A DNA stretch of 64,000 bases from contig NZ_CP022985.1 of NCBI RefSeq assembly GCF_003425985.1, positions 1,959,501-2,023,500 on the forward strand, in the 5' to 3' direction. The stretch is from Mariniflexile sp. TRM1-10. GTDB lineage: Bacteria; Bacteroidota; Bacteroidia; Flavobacteriales; Flavobacteriaceae. How positions within the stretch are numbered: the stretch's first letter is position 1; each line of letters opens with the position of its first letter. Of this stretch, positions 53,805-62,992 are shown in pieces. The notes under the pieces are model-generated. The model did not search any database. It saw only the letters and a list, made by a program, of their open reading frames with translations, and had not been told where the DNA came from. The translations under genes and the position numbers were made by a program.

Positions 53805-56225
53805 TTAAGCGGTATTGGTAGATCCATTAAGCTCTAAGATGCTCATAAATTCCAAAGTATAGTTATCGAAAGTCTGTATGTAGGCATATTTTTCCGTAAT
53901 CTTGGCTCCTAGTTTGCGTTTCTCAAAACTGGCGGTCATTCCCAAATCGATATGCTTGAATTTTAGTTCAATGGCACGCTTTATGGTTTGGTACAGCAAT
54001 TGGCGATAGGTGTAATATTCTGTTAGGTAGCTATAATCCATGCCGACAAAGGATGGTACATACGTATGGCCGCCATTGTTGTAGCAGAGCATCACGCCTA
54101 TCATTTTATCGGGAGAATCCAGTAAACCAATGGTTATGAATTCCCAATTGGGATGCTCTGACATATTTTTGAATAATTTTTCCGGAAAGGGAAAAGTGTT
54201 CAATCCTAAATTGTTTTGATGTACGTTGTTATATAGAGCCTCAACTTGTTTTAACTGGTCTGCATTACAGCTTTTCAGTATGTCGATTTTCAACAACGGC
54301 TCATATGCGAGAATCTCTTTCCGTAAATGCTGCCTGTTTCTTGACGATAGTTTTGCGCCATAGTCTTCAATGGTTTCACGTGCTTTTAAATCGATTTTAC
54401 AGGAATCGGGCATTTGTACCCGTACAAATCCTTGCCCTTGAAAATACGGATGCAGGGTTTCATTTTCCGAAAAGTCCCTGAGCACAATCATTTTTGCATG
54501 GCATTGTTTTTCTAAGGTTTCCATAGTCTGCATCATGGCATTTAAGGCTTCTTGCTTTAATGGATGTTCGTGATCGATGTAAAGATGTGTTCCCTCTGTA
54601 AATAATGATCCCATACTGAGAACTAGGGAGCTTAGGTAATAAGGGTCCGTTTTTCGAGTCTTTTCAATGAGTTGGGAGGCACTGACATCTGCTAACATAT
54701 CATCTTTCCATAATCCCAAAGTGAAATATGTTGATAGTATGGGGTGTTGGTTCTGGTCATAGATCATTAAGTACCAAAACTTCCAGTTATGTTCCTTTAG
54801 AGGGTTGTTACTAAAGGTGTTTTCAAGAAATTCAAGGCCTTCCCAATCAAAGACACCTTGGTTTCCCTGCAATGTGTTCCAAAGGGCTTTGTCTATTTTT
54901 GTTATGGAATCTTCAAGTTGCACTTTAACGGTATGATTTGATGCTACTATTTTGTTTGGTTTGACATCTCGCTTAAATGCTTGGTTTACGCGAAGGGCAT
55001 TGGTATGGGTGTCTTCCAACGCTTTGGGATAATGATAGACCATGGCCTCCACCAATGCTTTGATCTCCTGTTTTTGGTTGTGTCTGGATATGGTGATGCG
55101 TACACCCGTGTTTTTGACGGGTACGGCTGGAAATATTCCCAGATTGACATAAAACCCTTCTTTCATCAAGCGGTTGACAAAATTATAGCCCGTTTTGGGC
55201 ATGCCCGTGCCGATAAAAAATACGGGGGAATTGTTTTTGTCGATTAGTGGCAGTTCGGTATTTTCCAAAAGACTATTAAAATACTGGATGCGCTCCCTTA
55301 AATCGTTTTGAAGCTCATGGATTTCCGGTGTCAAGTGGATTTCCGCGGAGGCGGTGGCTGCTGCTACGGAAGCCGGTTCCAATTGAGCCGAAAAGGTTAA
55401 GGGCCCGCCAAAGGTCTTTATCTCTTGGTACATTTTTTTATTGGAACAGACCAATACGGCACCACTGGCTCCAAAGGTTTTGCTCAGTGTTCCAAATAAT
55501 AGCACGTTCTCCGACAGCGAACCGAGTTCGCCCAGTGCGTAGCCCGTACCGTTTTTTCCGGTCCAGCTCATCCCATGGACATCGTCGATATAAAGGTGCA
55601 ATTGAGGGTATTTCAAAGCGAGTGTTTTTAAATCACTTAAGGGCGCATAATCTCCGTACATCGAATAGATGCCGTCTGCCATATACCAGATTCTTTGATG
55701 CTTATTCGAATGGTTTTTTATTTTCTTTTCCAGCATATCCATATCGTTGTGCCGTATCATGTCTATCGTTACACTTCGGTTTTTTAAAACCTTTGCGGCA
55801 CTTTGTACGCTCCAATGTACCTGATGGTCCAGAATGATGGCATCCCGGTCATTGACGGCATTGGGTATAACCCCCAAATGTCCCAACGTACTGTTCTTGG
55901 TGATGATGATTGGGTTTTGGTACATGTCCGTGACTTTCTCCTCCAATTGCTTGTAAAGCGGATTGGAAATATAGGATTTGGACAAGGGAAACTGTGTACC
56001 ATACTTGGTTATGGCATCTATTGCCGCGGCTTTTAATCTGGGGTCTTGTTCCAATCCCAAATATCCAGTGGTTCCAAAATGGTACAATTGCCTGTTTCCT
56101 ACACCTATGGTGCGTCCGCTAAAGGTGTCTCCTTCAGCATACAAGTGCAATACACCTTCTTGCTTTGCATCCGTAAATACTTCATTTACAGTGTCTAAAA
56201 AATTGTTGTGTTTGATTTTTGCCAT
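53805..56225 (-). CDS. Alpha-oxoamine synthase-like PLP enzyme fused to GNAT acyltransferase
   Basis: 806 aa, two enzymes in one. Residues about 1-400 are a class II alpha-oxoamine synthase (KBL/BioF/CqsA/SPT family): FGTTGYLGLEQDPRLKAAAI, the His-Gly of HLYIDDVHGMSWTGKNGTGY, and the PLP lysine in LLFGTLSKTFGASGAVLV. These join an acyl-thioester to an amino acid. Residues about 430-806 are a GNAT/BioF2-like acyltransferase: SSRNRQHLRKEI, MIGVMLCYNNGGHTYVPSF, HIDLGMTASFEKRKLGAKI. The product may be an acylated amino-ketone lipid or signal; which one is unknown. A 21-bp tandem repeat lies about 100 bases upstream. Confidence 0.82.
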   Translation of the reverse strand: MAKIKHNNFLDTVNEVFTDAKQEGVLHLYAEGDTFSGRTIGVGNRQLYHFGTTGYLGLEQDPRLKAAAIDAITKYGTQFPLSKSYISNPLYKQLEEKVTDMYQNPIIITKNSTLGHLGVIPNAVNDRDAIILDHQVHWSVQSAAKVLKNRSVTIDMIRHNDMDMLEKKIKNHSNKHQRIWYMADGIYSMYGDYAPLSDLKTLALKYPQLHLYIDDVHGMSWTGKNGTGYALGELGSLSENVLLFGTLSKTFGASGAVLVCSNKKMYQEIKTFGGPLTFSAQLEPASVAAATASAEIHLTPEIHELQNDLRERIQYFNSLLENTELPLIDKNNSPVFFIGTGMPKTGYNFVNRLMKEGFYVNLGIFPAVPVKNTGVRITISRHNQKQEIKALVEAMVYHYPKALEDTHTNALRVNQAFKRDVKPNKIVASNHTVKVQLEDSITKIDKALWNTLQGNQGVFDWEGLEFLENTFSNNPLKEHNWKFWYLMIYDQNQHPILSTYFTLGLWKDDMLADVSASQLIEKTRKTDPYYLSSLVLSMGSLFTEGTHLYIDHEHPLKQEALNAMMQTMETLEKQCHAKMIVLRDFSENETLHPYFQGQGFVRVQMPDSCKIDLKARETIEDYGAKLSSRNRQHLRKEILAYEPLLKIDILKSCNADQLKQVEALYNNVHQNNLGLNTFPFPEKLFKNMSEHPNWEFITIGLLDSPDKMIGVMLCYNNGGHTYVPSFVGMDYSYLTEYYTYRQLLYQTIKRAIELKFKHIDLGMTASFEKRKLGAKITEKYAYIQTFDNYTLEFMSILELNGSTNTA

Positions 56226-56326
56226 GTTCCGAAAGTTTTAGTAATTCAATCTATCTACAGATAAAATGATGAAGCTAGAAAAATTTAATGGTGTAATCTT
56301 GTTATGATGTTAGAAATACAACAAAA

Positions 56327-56368
56327 AATCCTTTTCAGATAAGTTTTAATCCCTTTCAGGTAAGTTTT
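56327..56368. promoter_or_regulatory. 21-bp tandem direct repeat, AraC-type operator candidate (site 1)
   Basis: Two 21-bp units (56327-56347 and 56348-56368) of the form AATCCnTTTCAGnTAAGTTTT stand head to tail with two differences. A 21-bp step equals two helical turns, as in AraC-family sites. It lies between the divergent 806-aa enzyme gene and the 56705 gene. The rest of 56226-56704 shows no gene. Confidence 0.6.
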
Positions 56369-56704
56369 ATTTGCTGCAAATACGTTATTCTTAAGGAAGT
56401 AAAATACCGGTTGTTTTTAATTTAGTTAAAAACTTATAAACAATTAACTTTTATGAAGTTTAGAAGTTAGTATGTCTAGCTAAAGCATTGAAAACAAGTC
56501 ATGGTAAAATGGAATAAGAAGCCTTTATATAATTGTTAAGTACGGGTTTTCCACAGTTGTATTAAAATAATTCTTATTATATTTGGTTTGTTTTAATGTG
56601 TTTCAAATAATTTCCTCTCAAGATTAAGATTAGCACAAAAAATAGTTAAGTCATAAATCACACTTTTACAAGTATGTTATTTTGAAGATCGAAATTATAG
56701 CCTC

Positions 56705-57082
56705 ATGTTGAATAATTATATAGAAAATGAGTACGCCAAGCTGTGGGTAGAAAATGACATTCTTTTTGTTGTTTACAAAAGTGATGTTTCTATAGATCTG
56801 GCTGGCGCTATAAAAATTGTAGAAGACCGACTCTTTTTACAGGAAGGTAAAGCTTTTTTAATTTTTTGTGATATGAGAGGCGTTAAAAGTGCAGATAAAG
56901 CTGCAAGAAATTATTTAGCACTGGAAGGTTCGGTTCTAATTAAAGCTGTTGCCTTATTAATTAATAATCCATTGTCTTATATAATATCAGGTTTTTACCT
57001 TAAAACAAGTAAGCCCATTATTTTTACCAAGGTATTTACCGACGATGCCGAAGCTTTAGCATTTTTGCGCTCCTTTACCTAA
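56705..57082 (+). CDS. STAS/SpoIIAA-like (DUF7793-type) protein
   Basis: 125 aa. Alternating strands and helices: YAKLWVENDILFVVYKSD, IVEDRLFLQEGKAFLIFCDM, KAVALLINNPLSYIISGFYL, PIIFTKVFTDDAEALAFLRS. This is the SpoIIAA/STAS-like fold seen in small Bacteroidota proteins that lie before PAS/AraC regulators. It has no catalytic residues that I recognise. It lies 52 bases before the sensor fragment at 57135, so both probably form one regulatory unit. Compare the gene at 955-1380. Confidence 0.6.
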   Translation: MLNNYIENEYAKLWVENDILFVVYKSDVSIDLAGAIKIVEDRLFLQEGKAFLIFCDMRGVKSADKAARNYLALEGSVLIKAVALLINNPLSYIISGFYLKTSKPIIFTKVFTDDAEALAFLRSFT

Positions 57083-57134
57083 ACTAATTTTTTGATTTTT
57101 TGGGTGTAAAACAGTAAAACTAAATCTATGTATA

Positions 57135-57779
57135 ATGCTTGATAAAGATAAAATGGAAAGGCTAAAACAAATTCACAACATTCTTATGGAGTTTGCGAGC
57201 GGAAATTTTGCGTATAGGCTTGAAAGAACCAACTTGAACGATGACATTGAAGCACTAGTAGAACTGGTTAATATGACCTTAGAAGAAATAAAATCCTTTT
57301 TTCTACATCAAGGCTATGTAAACGTACATGAAACTTATAAGTACGTTGTACAAATATTTTTTCTATTGGATAAAAAGGAAACAATCACAGCATATAATTC
57401 TCAAATCAAACAATTATTGCTTTTTGATGATAGTGAATTACAAGGAAAGCCGTTTTCTTCATTTTTGACTCAAGATTCTAAATTAGAATGGGATCGTTTA
57501 ACCTCTAGGTTAGTGTCCACAGACCAGGATTCTCACGAGGAATATATTGTATTGTCTTTTAAAACCAAACAACATTTAACTTTGACAATAAATTGCTTGG
57601 TGGGCAAATTTATTGATGAAATTAGTCAATCTGAAAGAATCATAATAACGTCCATAGAAATTATTAAGAGCAGCAAGGAAAGAGAAACAGCGTTATGGAA
57701 AACGATAACCTCTGGAAAGGCACATTCAGAAGTAAGAGTACTTTTGAGTAAAACTAACATAAAAAATGACCGATTTTGA
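57135..57779 (+). pseudogene. N-terminal part (HAMP-like linker + PAS) of a split AraC-type regulator
   Basis: 214 codons. The first about 60 residues (MERLKQIHNILMEFASGNFAYRLERT as two blocks, then LEALVELVNMTLEEIKSF-like text) resemble a HAMP/coiled linker. About 70-185 is a PAS-like domain (FFLLDKKETITAYNSQIKQL, FDDSELQGKPFSSFL, RIIITSIEIIKSS). The end, RETALWKTITSGKAHSEVRV, resembles the linker that leads into an AraC HTH domain in flavobacterial regulators, but it stops at once inside a hairpin. The HTH lies in the same direction 1.6 kb on, beyond an IS transposase. I infer one gene broken by insertion; alternatively a stand-alone PAS protein. Confidence 0.6.
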
Positions 57780-57800
57780 TTTTCAAAATCGGTCATTTTT
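57762..57800. terminator. Bidirectional hairpin, 18-bp stem
   Basis: 57762-57779 and 57783-57800 are perfectly complementary around a TTT loop, with A5/T5 ends. It contains the stop codon of the PAS fragment. It may be a terminator or part of the insertion-sequence end. Confidence 0.75.
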
Positions 57801-59360
57801 GTTATTTGGAGTTTTTTAAGGATAATTTTATAGAAAAGAATGCGTTTTTGTTTCCAACAGGACACAAGTATCCCATCGAAGTTAGCTTTCGTTTTTTTAA
57901 GCAGCTAAGTTTTTAAATCGAGAGCTGTAAATTCTTCTTCCAATTTCAAGAGCATTGGCTGTATGGATTCCGAAGAAAATCCAGAGAATCTCGCTCTTTT
58001 GGGTTTTGGCCTTGATCTTTTTCAGGTTGTAATGTTCTTTTTCTTTACCAAAGCTTCCTTCAAGACGTGTGGAACGTTCTTTTTTGATTTCTCTGGCCAA
58101 AATTTTACGCTGTTCTTCGTTTTTACCAGCCTTTCCTTTTCTGATAAAATCGGTCTGGATTTTGCGACTTGAGGTAAATGTTCGGTTTTTATTGGTAGCA
58201 TAAATAGCATCTGCCCCCAGTATTTTTATTTTAGTCTTGGTCAGGTTTTGGGCGCAAGATACACTGCTCTGCAAACGGGTCCCTTCATTGAAGGCACGGT
58301 ACTGGATATGCTCAATAAAATTGATTCCGTCTATTTGAACTTTGTTCACTTTTGCTCCAAATTCTACCTGTTTGGTTTCTTTGCCCCGCACAATTGGACG
58401 AATGTAACTTTTGCTGATGCTTACGATTCTATCGGGAACACTTTTTCCTGTTTTAAATATTTGTGCCTGTTGCCGGTAAACTTTGGCAATAATGGATCGT
58501 TGTCGCTTGTATTTAGCGGTGGATTCAAATGGATATTGATTTTCTATCTGACCCAGTGCACCGTTAAGTTTGTACAGTAATTTCAGTAACCCTCGGGTTA
58601 CTTTTGTGCGGTATTTGGATTGTTTCTTTCGTTTTTTCGAATACTCGTTATAGCGTCTGCACCAATCCAGATATTTGGTCCTGGGCAATTTGATTTTCAA
58701 AGTGCGGCATAAGGATTCCATTTGTCTGTAGTTCCACTGAACGCATTCCCAAAGCAATTTCTGATTGGTTGGAAAACGCACTTCGCTCTCGTAACAGGTC
58801 GCATCGGTAAACATTTTGTCCAGGTCCTTCATATAAGGAATCCAGTTCTTGGCAAGTACTTCTTGGGATCTTCTAATATTTAAACCCTTGGAAAGCTCCA
58901 TCCTGATTTGGCTCACGATCTTAAAGTTGGTCAGCGGTTTATCGATGGGAATTAGAATATCGCAAAAAAACTGCATGAAAATATTTCCATTCAAAAGCTC
59001 GATCAGTTTCTTGTCCGAGCATCCATAATAGTTTTTGAGCATCATCAGGGCAATTTTCCCTTTGGGACTAAAATAGCAATGGGTTCCTTTTTTAGAATCT
59101 TTCAATTTGAAAGATTGACCAAGCTCGGAAAAAGGCGTGGAAAGGTAAATTTTGCCCAAATCGGTTTTTAGAAATTGGGCATAAAATCCATCAAAATCTT
59201 TATTGATGGCGAAAATTGGAATTTCGTATTGAAATTCGCTTAAACGTATTATTTTTGGCATCACACTTTAAAAGAAAACCCCGTTTTTGGCCCGTTTGGA
59301 GCAATTTCGGGGTTTGTTCCTTCTAATATAATACCTATTTTATTGAAAAACAATAGTTTA
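57801..59360 (-). mobile_element. Insertion sequence with one DDE transposase
   Basis: About 1.5-1.6 kb holding only a transposase gene on the minus strand, between two fragments that read like one regulator. No convincing terminal inverted repeats or target duplication could be identified by eye, so the borders are approximate. An AACAT (57756-57760) / AATAT (59371-59375) pair at the junctions is too weak to claim. Confidence 0.65.
57897..59264 (-). CDS. IS5/IS1182/ISNCY-like DDE transposase
   Basis: 455 aa. N-terminal part FFCDILIPIDKPLTNFKIVS belongs to the DUF772-like helical domain of these families. Acidic residues of a DDE triad can be placed: MFTDATCYESEVRFP (first D), KILGADAIYATNKNR (second D) and RLEGSFGKEKEHYNLKKI (E). 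A basic stretch (CRRYNEYSKKRKKQSKYRTK) lies in between. The frame is intact, so the element may be active. Exact IS family is uncertain. It is opposite in strand to the interrupted regulator. Confidence 0.85.
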   Translation of the reverse strand: MMPKIIRLSEFQYEIPIFAINKDFDGFYAQFLKTDLGKIYLSTPFSELGQSFKLKDSKKGTHCYFSPKGKIALMMLKNYYGCSDKKLIELLNGNIFMQFFCDILIPIDKPLTNFKIVSQIRMELSKGLNIRRSQEVLAKNWIPYMKDLDKMFTDATCYESEVRFPTNQKLLWECVQWNYRQMESLCRTLKIKLPRTKYLDWCRRYNEYSKKRKKQSKYRTKVTRGLLKLLYKLNGALGQIENQYPFESTAKYKRQRSIIAKVYRQQAQIFKTGKSVPDRIVSISKSYIRPIVRGKETKQVEFGAKVNKVQIDGINFIEHIQYRAFNEGTRLQSSVSCAQNLTKTKIKILGADAIYATNKNRTFTSSRKIQTDFIRKGKAGKNEEQRKILAREIKKERSTRLEGSFGKEKEHYNLKKIKAKTQKSEILWIFFGIHTANALEIGRRIYSSRFKNLAA

Positions 59361-59367
59361 TATTATT

Positions 59368-59793
59368 ATGAATATGCCTGGAAAGAAAAACAATAAAAAG
59401 GCTAAGAAATCCCTCTATGCTACTAAGCAAAATAAAGACTCTCGCCTAAATTCATCAGATATTAGAAAAATTCGGCAGATTCATGATTACATTCTAAAAA
59501 ATCTAGAGAAACCACTTTCGCCATTAATAGAATTAGCCCATACTTTTGGAACCAATGAATATAAAGTAAAGCAAGGATTTAAGCAACTATATGGACAAAC
59601 TGTTTTTCGTTTTTTAATAGATGAAAGGTTAAGAAAAGCAAGCGTTTTGGTCCAACATTCCGATATTCCTTTAAAAGAAGTGGCTCATATAACAGGTTTT
59701 ATAAGTGTCCCACATTTTTCCAAAGCTTTCAAGAATAAATATGGCTATACCCCAAGGGATTTGAGAAAGCAATCCTATAAAAGTTCTTTATGA
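59368..59793 (+). pseudogene. C-terminal AraC-type HTH part of the split regulator
   Basis: 141 codons. A basic linker (PGKKNNKKAKKSLYATKQNK) leads into DIRKIRQIHDYILKNLEKPL and a complete AraC DNA-binding domain: PLIELAHTFGTNEYKVKQGF (first HTH) and PLKEVAHITGFISVPHFSKA (second HTH) ending KNKYGYTPRDLRKQ. No sensor domain precedes it in frame: a stop at 59344-59346 lies upstream, in sequence likely to be of the IS. It may still be translated from 59368 as a constitutive DNA-binding fragment. The 21-bp tandem repeats nearby are its likely targets. Confidence 0.75.
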
Positions 59794-59857
59794 TTTGAAG
59801 CGGTTTATAATGTACCTCCTTTTGTAATTTCATTTTTCTTGAAGCAATATTGCAAAA

Positions 59858-59899
59858 AATCCCTTTAGGATAAGTTTTAATCCCTTTCAGGCAAGTTTT
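59858..59899. promoter_or_regulatory. 21-bp tandem direct repeat, AraC-type operator candidate (site 2)
   Basis: Two 21-bp units (59858-59878 and 59879-59899) match site 1 at 56327-56368 closely and in the same orientation on this strand. Site 2 is followed by GACATTTG (59906-59913), one change from TAnnTTTG. Confidence 0.6.
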
Positions 59900-60657
59900 A
59901 TCATCGACATTTGTGCCTGCTTATCAATAATTAGTAATTGATTTCGGTTGCGCCAATCACTATTTGGTTGGAATTCTTAAGATTGAGCGTAGCCGAAACT
60001 AATTAAAGAGAGCATTTTAATATGATTAATCATTCCGATTCCCATAGCTGTAAATACGCAAATATTATTTTTTTTGTGTTTGCCATTTTTGAATAATATT
60101 TTCTCCTCAAACGAAGCCCTTTAAAATTTTCGGAAGTTTAATCTAAATAACCTGAGCTCAATATAAATTTTAACGAAGTTTGATGTTAAAAGTTCAGAGT
60201 TCAGAGTTTAGTATTGGGTTCTTGTACGTGAAGTTTGTGATACACGATTCAACAATTACACGGTTAAACTGTTAAAAAGTTACAAGTATGTTTATCAATC
60301 TGAATTCAGGTTTTGTAATGATATTGTTTTTTTTTATTCATATAACTATTTAAACACTTGGATATGAGATTACATAACAACTCACGTTAAATAATTCCCC
60401 GATGGCTCTACCTTGGGTTTTGCTTCGCTAGTTCGCTTTGCTCGTGCCTAATTCACATTTCCTTTAGAGTAAGAATGTTAGAAGTTAAACCATGTGAAAT
60501 TACATTTAAACCAGTAATTGCTTATTTTTTTTATGTATTTAATAATTTAATCGCTTAATTTTGATTATTTTTGAATAATAAGTTACAGTTGATAATAGAA
60601 ATCAAGAACAGTCTTACCGAAAACAAACCAATAATGGATTTATAGTAGTAAAAATAT
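59900..60657. other. Long non-coding stretch before the class V aminotransferase
   Basis: About 750 bases without a plausible gene. Short blocks (e.g. AAATACG, ATTTTCTCCTCAA, ACGAAGTTTGA) recall the 56370-56700 leader, so the region may be an old duplicate of that promoter. GCTTCGCTAGTTCGCTTTGC (60421-60440) is REP-like. Confidence 0.4.
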
Positions 60658-62163
60658 ATGGGTAGTAATAACATGGAAAACATCACAGAACGTTTTGATT
60701 TGAAAGCTTATTTTAAGCAGTTCAGCGATCAAATCATCGGAATTAATCAAGAATTTATGTCTCCATATGGCAAAAAGCGGATTATTTATGCAGACTGGAC
60801 AGCCAGTGGTAGATTGTACAGACCTATAGAGGAAAAACTCATGGATACTATCGGGCCCTTTGTGGCCAATACCCATACGGAAACCTCTATAACAGGAGCT
60901 TCCATGACCAAGGCCTACCATCGGGCAAGAAGCATCATCAAAACCCATGTGAATGCAAACAATGATGATGTCCTGATAACGGTAGGAACGGGAATGACCG
61001 GTGCCATTAATAAATTACAACGGCTTATGGGGCTGAAGGTCTCGGAGCTGCTCATGCCCTATGCCCAGATTCCGGATCATTTAAAACCTATGGTATTCAT
61101 ATCGCACATGGAACACCATTCCAACCATACATCATGGCTGGAAACCATTGCCCATGTGAAAATCATACCCCATACAGAGGATGGGCTAATCGGGATGAAA
61201 TCCTTGGAAACCTTATTGGAATCCCATAAAGACCTCCCATTAAAGATTGTGGCCATTACGGCATGTTCCAATGTAACGGGTATTAAAACGGATTACCATC
61301 AAGTGGCTAAAATAGCCCATGCCCATAATGCCTTATGCTTCGTGGACTTTGCCTGTTCGGCGCCTTACGTGGCTATGGATATGCATCCTGAGGATCCAGA
61401 GGCTTATTTGGATGCTATCACGTTTTCTCCCCATAAATTTTTAGGAGGACCTGGTACTTCAGGGGTTCTTATTTTTAATAAAAAACTATACAGGAACCTA
61501 GTACCCGATATTCCAGGTGGAGGCACCGTTTCCTATACAAATCCTTGGGGAGCCCGGGATTATATAGACGATATCGAAACGAGGGAGGATGGTGGTACAC
61601 CAGGGTTTTTACAAGCGATACGGATTGCCTTGTCCATAAAGCTCAAGGAACAAATGGGAGTGGACAATATACTCAAACGCGAAGCTGCCATTAATGCCGA
61701 GGTGTTCAATAGACTCAAAAACATTCCAAATCTCCACATTTTGGCAGGAGAACATACCAATCGCTTGGGGATCTACTCCTTCTATGTGGTGGGCTGCCAT
61801 TATAACCTTATTGTAAAATTACTGAACGATCGCTTTGGCATACAAACTAGGGGCGGCTGTTCCTGTGCCGGTACCTATGGACATTACCTGTTGCAGGTAG
61901 ATGAGCCTTTATCCATGGCCATTGAGAAAAAGATTATGGATGGATGCCTGATTGATAGGCCGGGTTGGGTACGGATGTCCATCCATCCAACCATGACAAA
62001 CCATGAGATAGATACCATCTGCGATGCCATAGAGGCTGTGGCAGCCAATTATGATATTTGGGGCAAAGACTATGAATATGATGCCCTAAAAAATGATTAT
62101 ATAAATTTAAAACCAGACCATGAACAGTTGCAAGTAACCGAAACTTGGTTTAATCTATCATAA
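60658..62163 (+). CDS. Class V PLP aminotransferase (cysteine desulfurase-like)
   Basis: 501 aa. PLP fold I class V: RIIYADWTASGRLYRPIEE, the His stack ISHMEHHSNHTSWLE, VAITACSNVTGIKTD, FVDFACSAPYV (cofactor Asp), and the Schiff-base lysine in ITFSPHKFLGGPGTSGVL. Near the end RGGCSCAGTYGHYLL resembles the active-site Cys loop of desulfurases. A sulfur-transfer or C-S/amine-lyase reaction is possible; the substrate is unknown. It lies in one accessory block with the 806-aa enzyme, and G+C and style of both genes agree. The block probably makes one metabolite. Confidence 0.83.
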   Translation: MGSNNMENITERFDLKAYFKQFSDQIIGINQEFMSPYGKKRIIYADWTASGRLYRPIEEKLMDTIGPFVANTHTETSITGASMTKAYHRARSIIKTHVNANNDDVLITVGTGMTGAINKLQRLMGLKVSELLMPYAQIPDHLKPMVFISHMEHHSNHTSWLETIAHVKIIPHTEDGLIGMKSLETLLESHKDLPLKIVAITACSNVTGIKTDYHQVAKIAHAHNALCFVDFACSAPYVAMDMHPEDPEAYLDAITFSPHKFLGGPGTSGVLIFNKKLYRNLVPDIPGGGTVSYTNPWGARDYIDDIETREDGGTPGFLQAIRIALSIKLKEQMGVDNILKREAAINAEVFNRLKNIPNLHILAGEHTNRLGIYSFYVVGCHYNLIVKLLNDRFGIQTRGGCSCAGTYGHYLLQVDEPLSMAIEKKIMDGCLIDRPGWVRMSIHPTMTNHEIDTICDAIEAVAANYDIWGKDYEYDALKNDYINLKPDHEQLQVTETWFNLS

Positions 62164-62257
62164 AGAATACCACCATTCGTGATTTTGTAAGCGACTTATT
62201 ATGCCAAATTATGGAGCAATTATGGAACATCTGAATATTAAAAAAACTAGAATAAAT

Positions 62258-62362
62258 ATGAATCCATACGAGAAACTATTATTGGTGCAGACCAATAGAG
62301 CCAAGGCTATTATTGCTTTTTCCTTGTGGAGTAGTAATGGATGTTTTTCTTTTTTGATGCTT
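62258..62362 (+). pseudogene. Possible 5' remnant of a gene after the aminotransferase
   Basis: ATG opens MNPYEKLLLVQTNRAKAIIA, which reads like the start of a real protein, but after about 28 codons it passes into the antisense of the xre gene and stops at 62360-62362. It may be the leftover of a third cluster gene removed by a deletion. Too short to be sure. Confidence 0.3.
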
Positions 62363-62798
62363 TGAGAATACCCATTTCAACCATTCTATTAAGTATAACG
62401 GATATGGCTGCAGTAGAAGATTTTATTTGATAATTTTCCTCAAGTTCTCGTAGAATGTCATGAGCAGTTCTATCTTTTGAGAAGTAATTATCTGCCAAAT
62501 ATAATTTTACCCGAGCAGTCAGACGGGATTTTTCTTTTCTAGAAGGCGATAATTCGTATCGTGTTTGAGGATCTATTTTTAAATCAAGAATGTCTTTCGG
62601 ATGGGATTTAATGGCTTTACAGATTTCAACAAAGTAGCTTAAAGTTAATTCATTACCATCTTCAAGGCTTCGAATGGTGTTGTATGTGAATCCAGTCATT
62701 TCAGATATATCTTCTATTTCTAACTCACTTTTAATTCTTTGAGTTTTTATCCTTTCCCCAATTTCTTTTAAAAGTTGTTCATTTTTATATTTAGCCAT
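62310..62798 (-). CDS. XRE-family transcriptional regulator
   Basis: 162 aa. N-terminal helix-turn-helix (about 15-70): LLKEIGERIKTQRIKSELEI, EDISEMTGFTYNTIRSLEDG, SYFVEICKAIKSHPKDILDL. The remainder (about 85-162, RLTARVKLYLADNYFSKDRT ... TAAISVILNRMVEMGILKAS) looks like a second winged-helix. The frame is open ten residues further (to 62828), but those are hydrophobic and the start at 62798 (MAKYKNEQLL) is preferred. Its target is unknown; it may guard the accessory block. Confidence 0.8.
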   Translation of the reverse strand: MAKYKNEQLLKEIGERIKTQRIKSELEIEDISEMTGFTYNTIRSLEDGNELTLSYFVEICKAIKSHPKDILDLKIDPQTRYELSPSRKEKSRLTARVKLYLADNYFSKDRTAHDILRELEENYQIKSSTAAISVILNRMVEMGILKASKKKNIHYYSTRKKQ

Positions 62799-62992
62799 AA
62801 TCAAATTGAACAAAATATAGAACAACATAAAATAATTTATAATGAAATTTTGTTGTTAATAAAATTAGTTATATCTTGACATAATAATTAGTGAATTGCA
62901 ATTCTTTTGTATTAATATATTAGAAGCATTCGCTTTGAATTTCGTCTTAGAAAACTGGTAATTTTAAAAGGAACGAAATGATAGGTAAGATG

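Noticed and set aside
55328..55837. 169-aa plus-strand frame within the oxoamine synthase gene
   Set aside because: Lies antisense to the PLP-binding core; composition is that of a shadow frame.
57801..59360. Exact IS ends with inverted repeats
   Set aside because: AT-rich partial matches at both ends (e.g. near 57820 and 59325) are no better than chance by eye.
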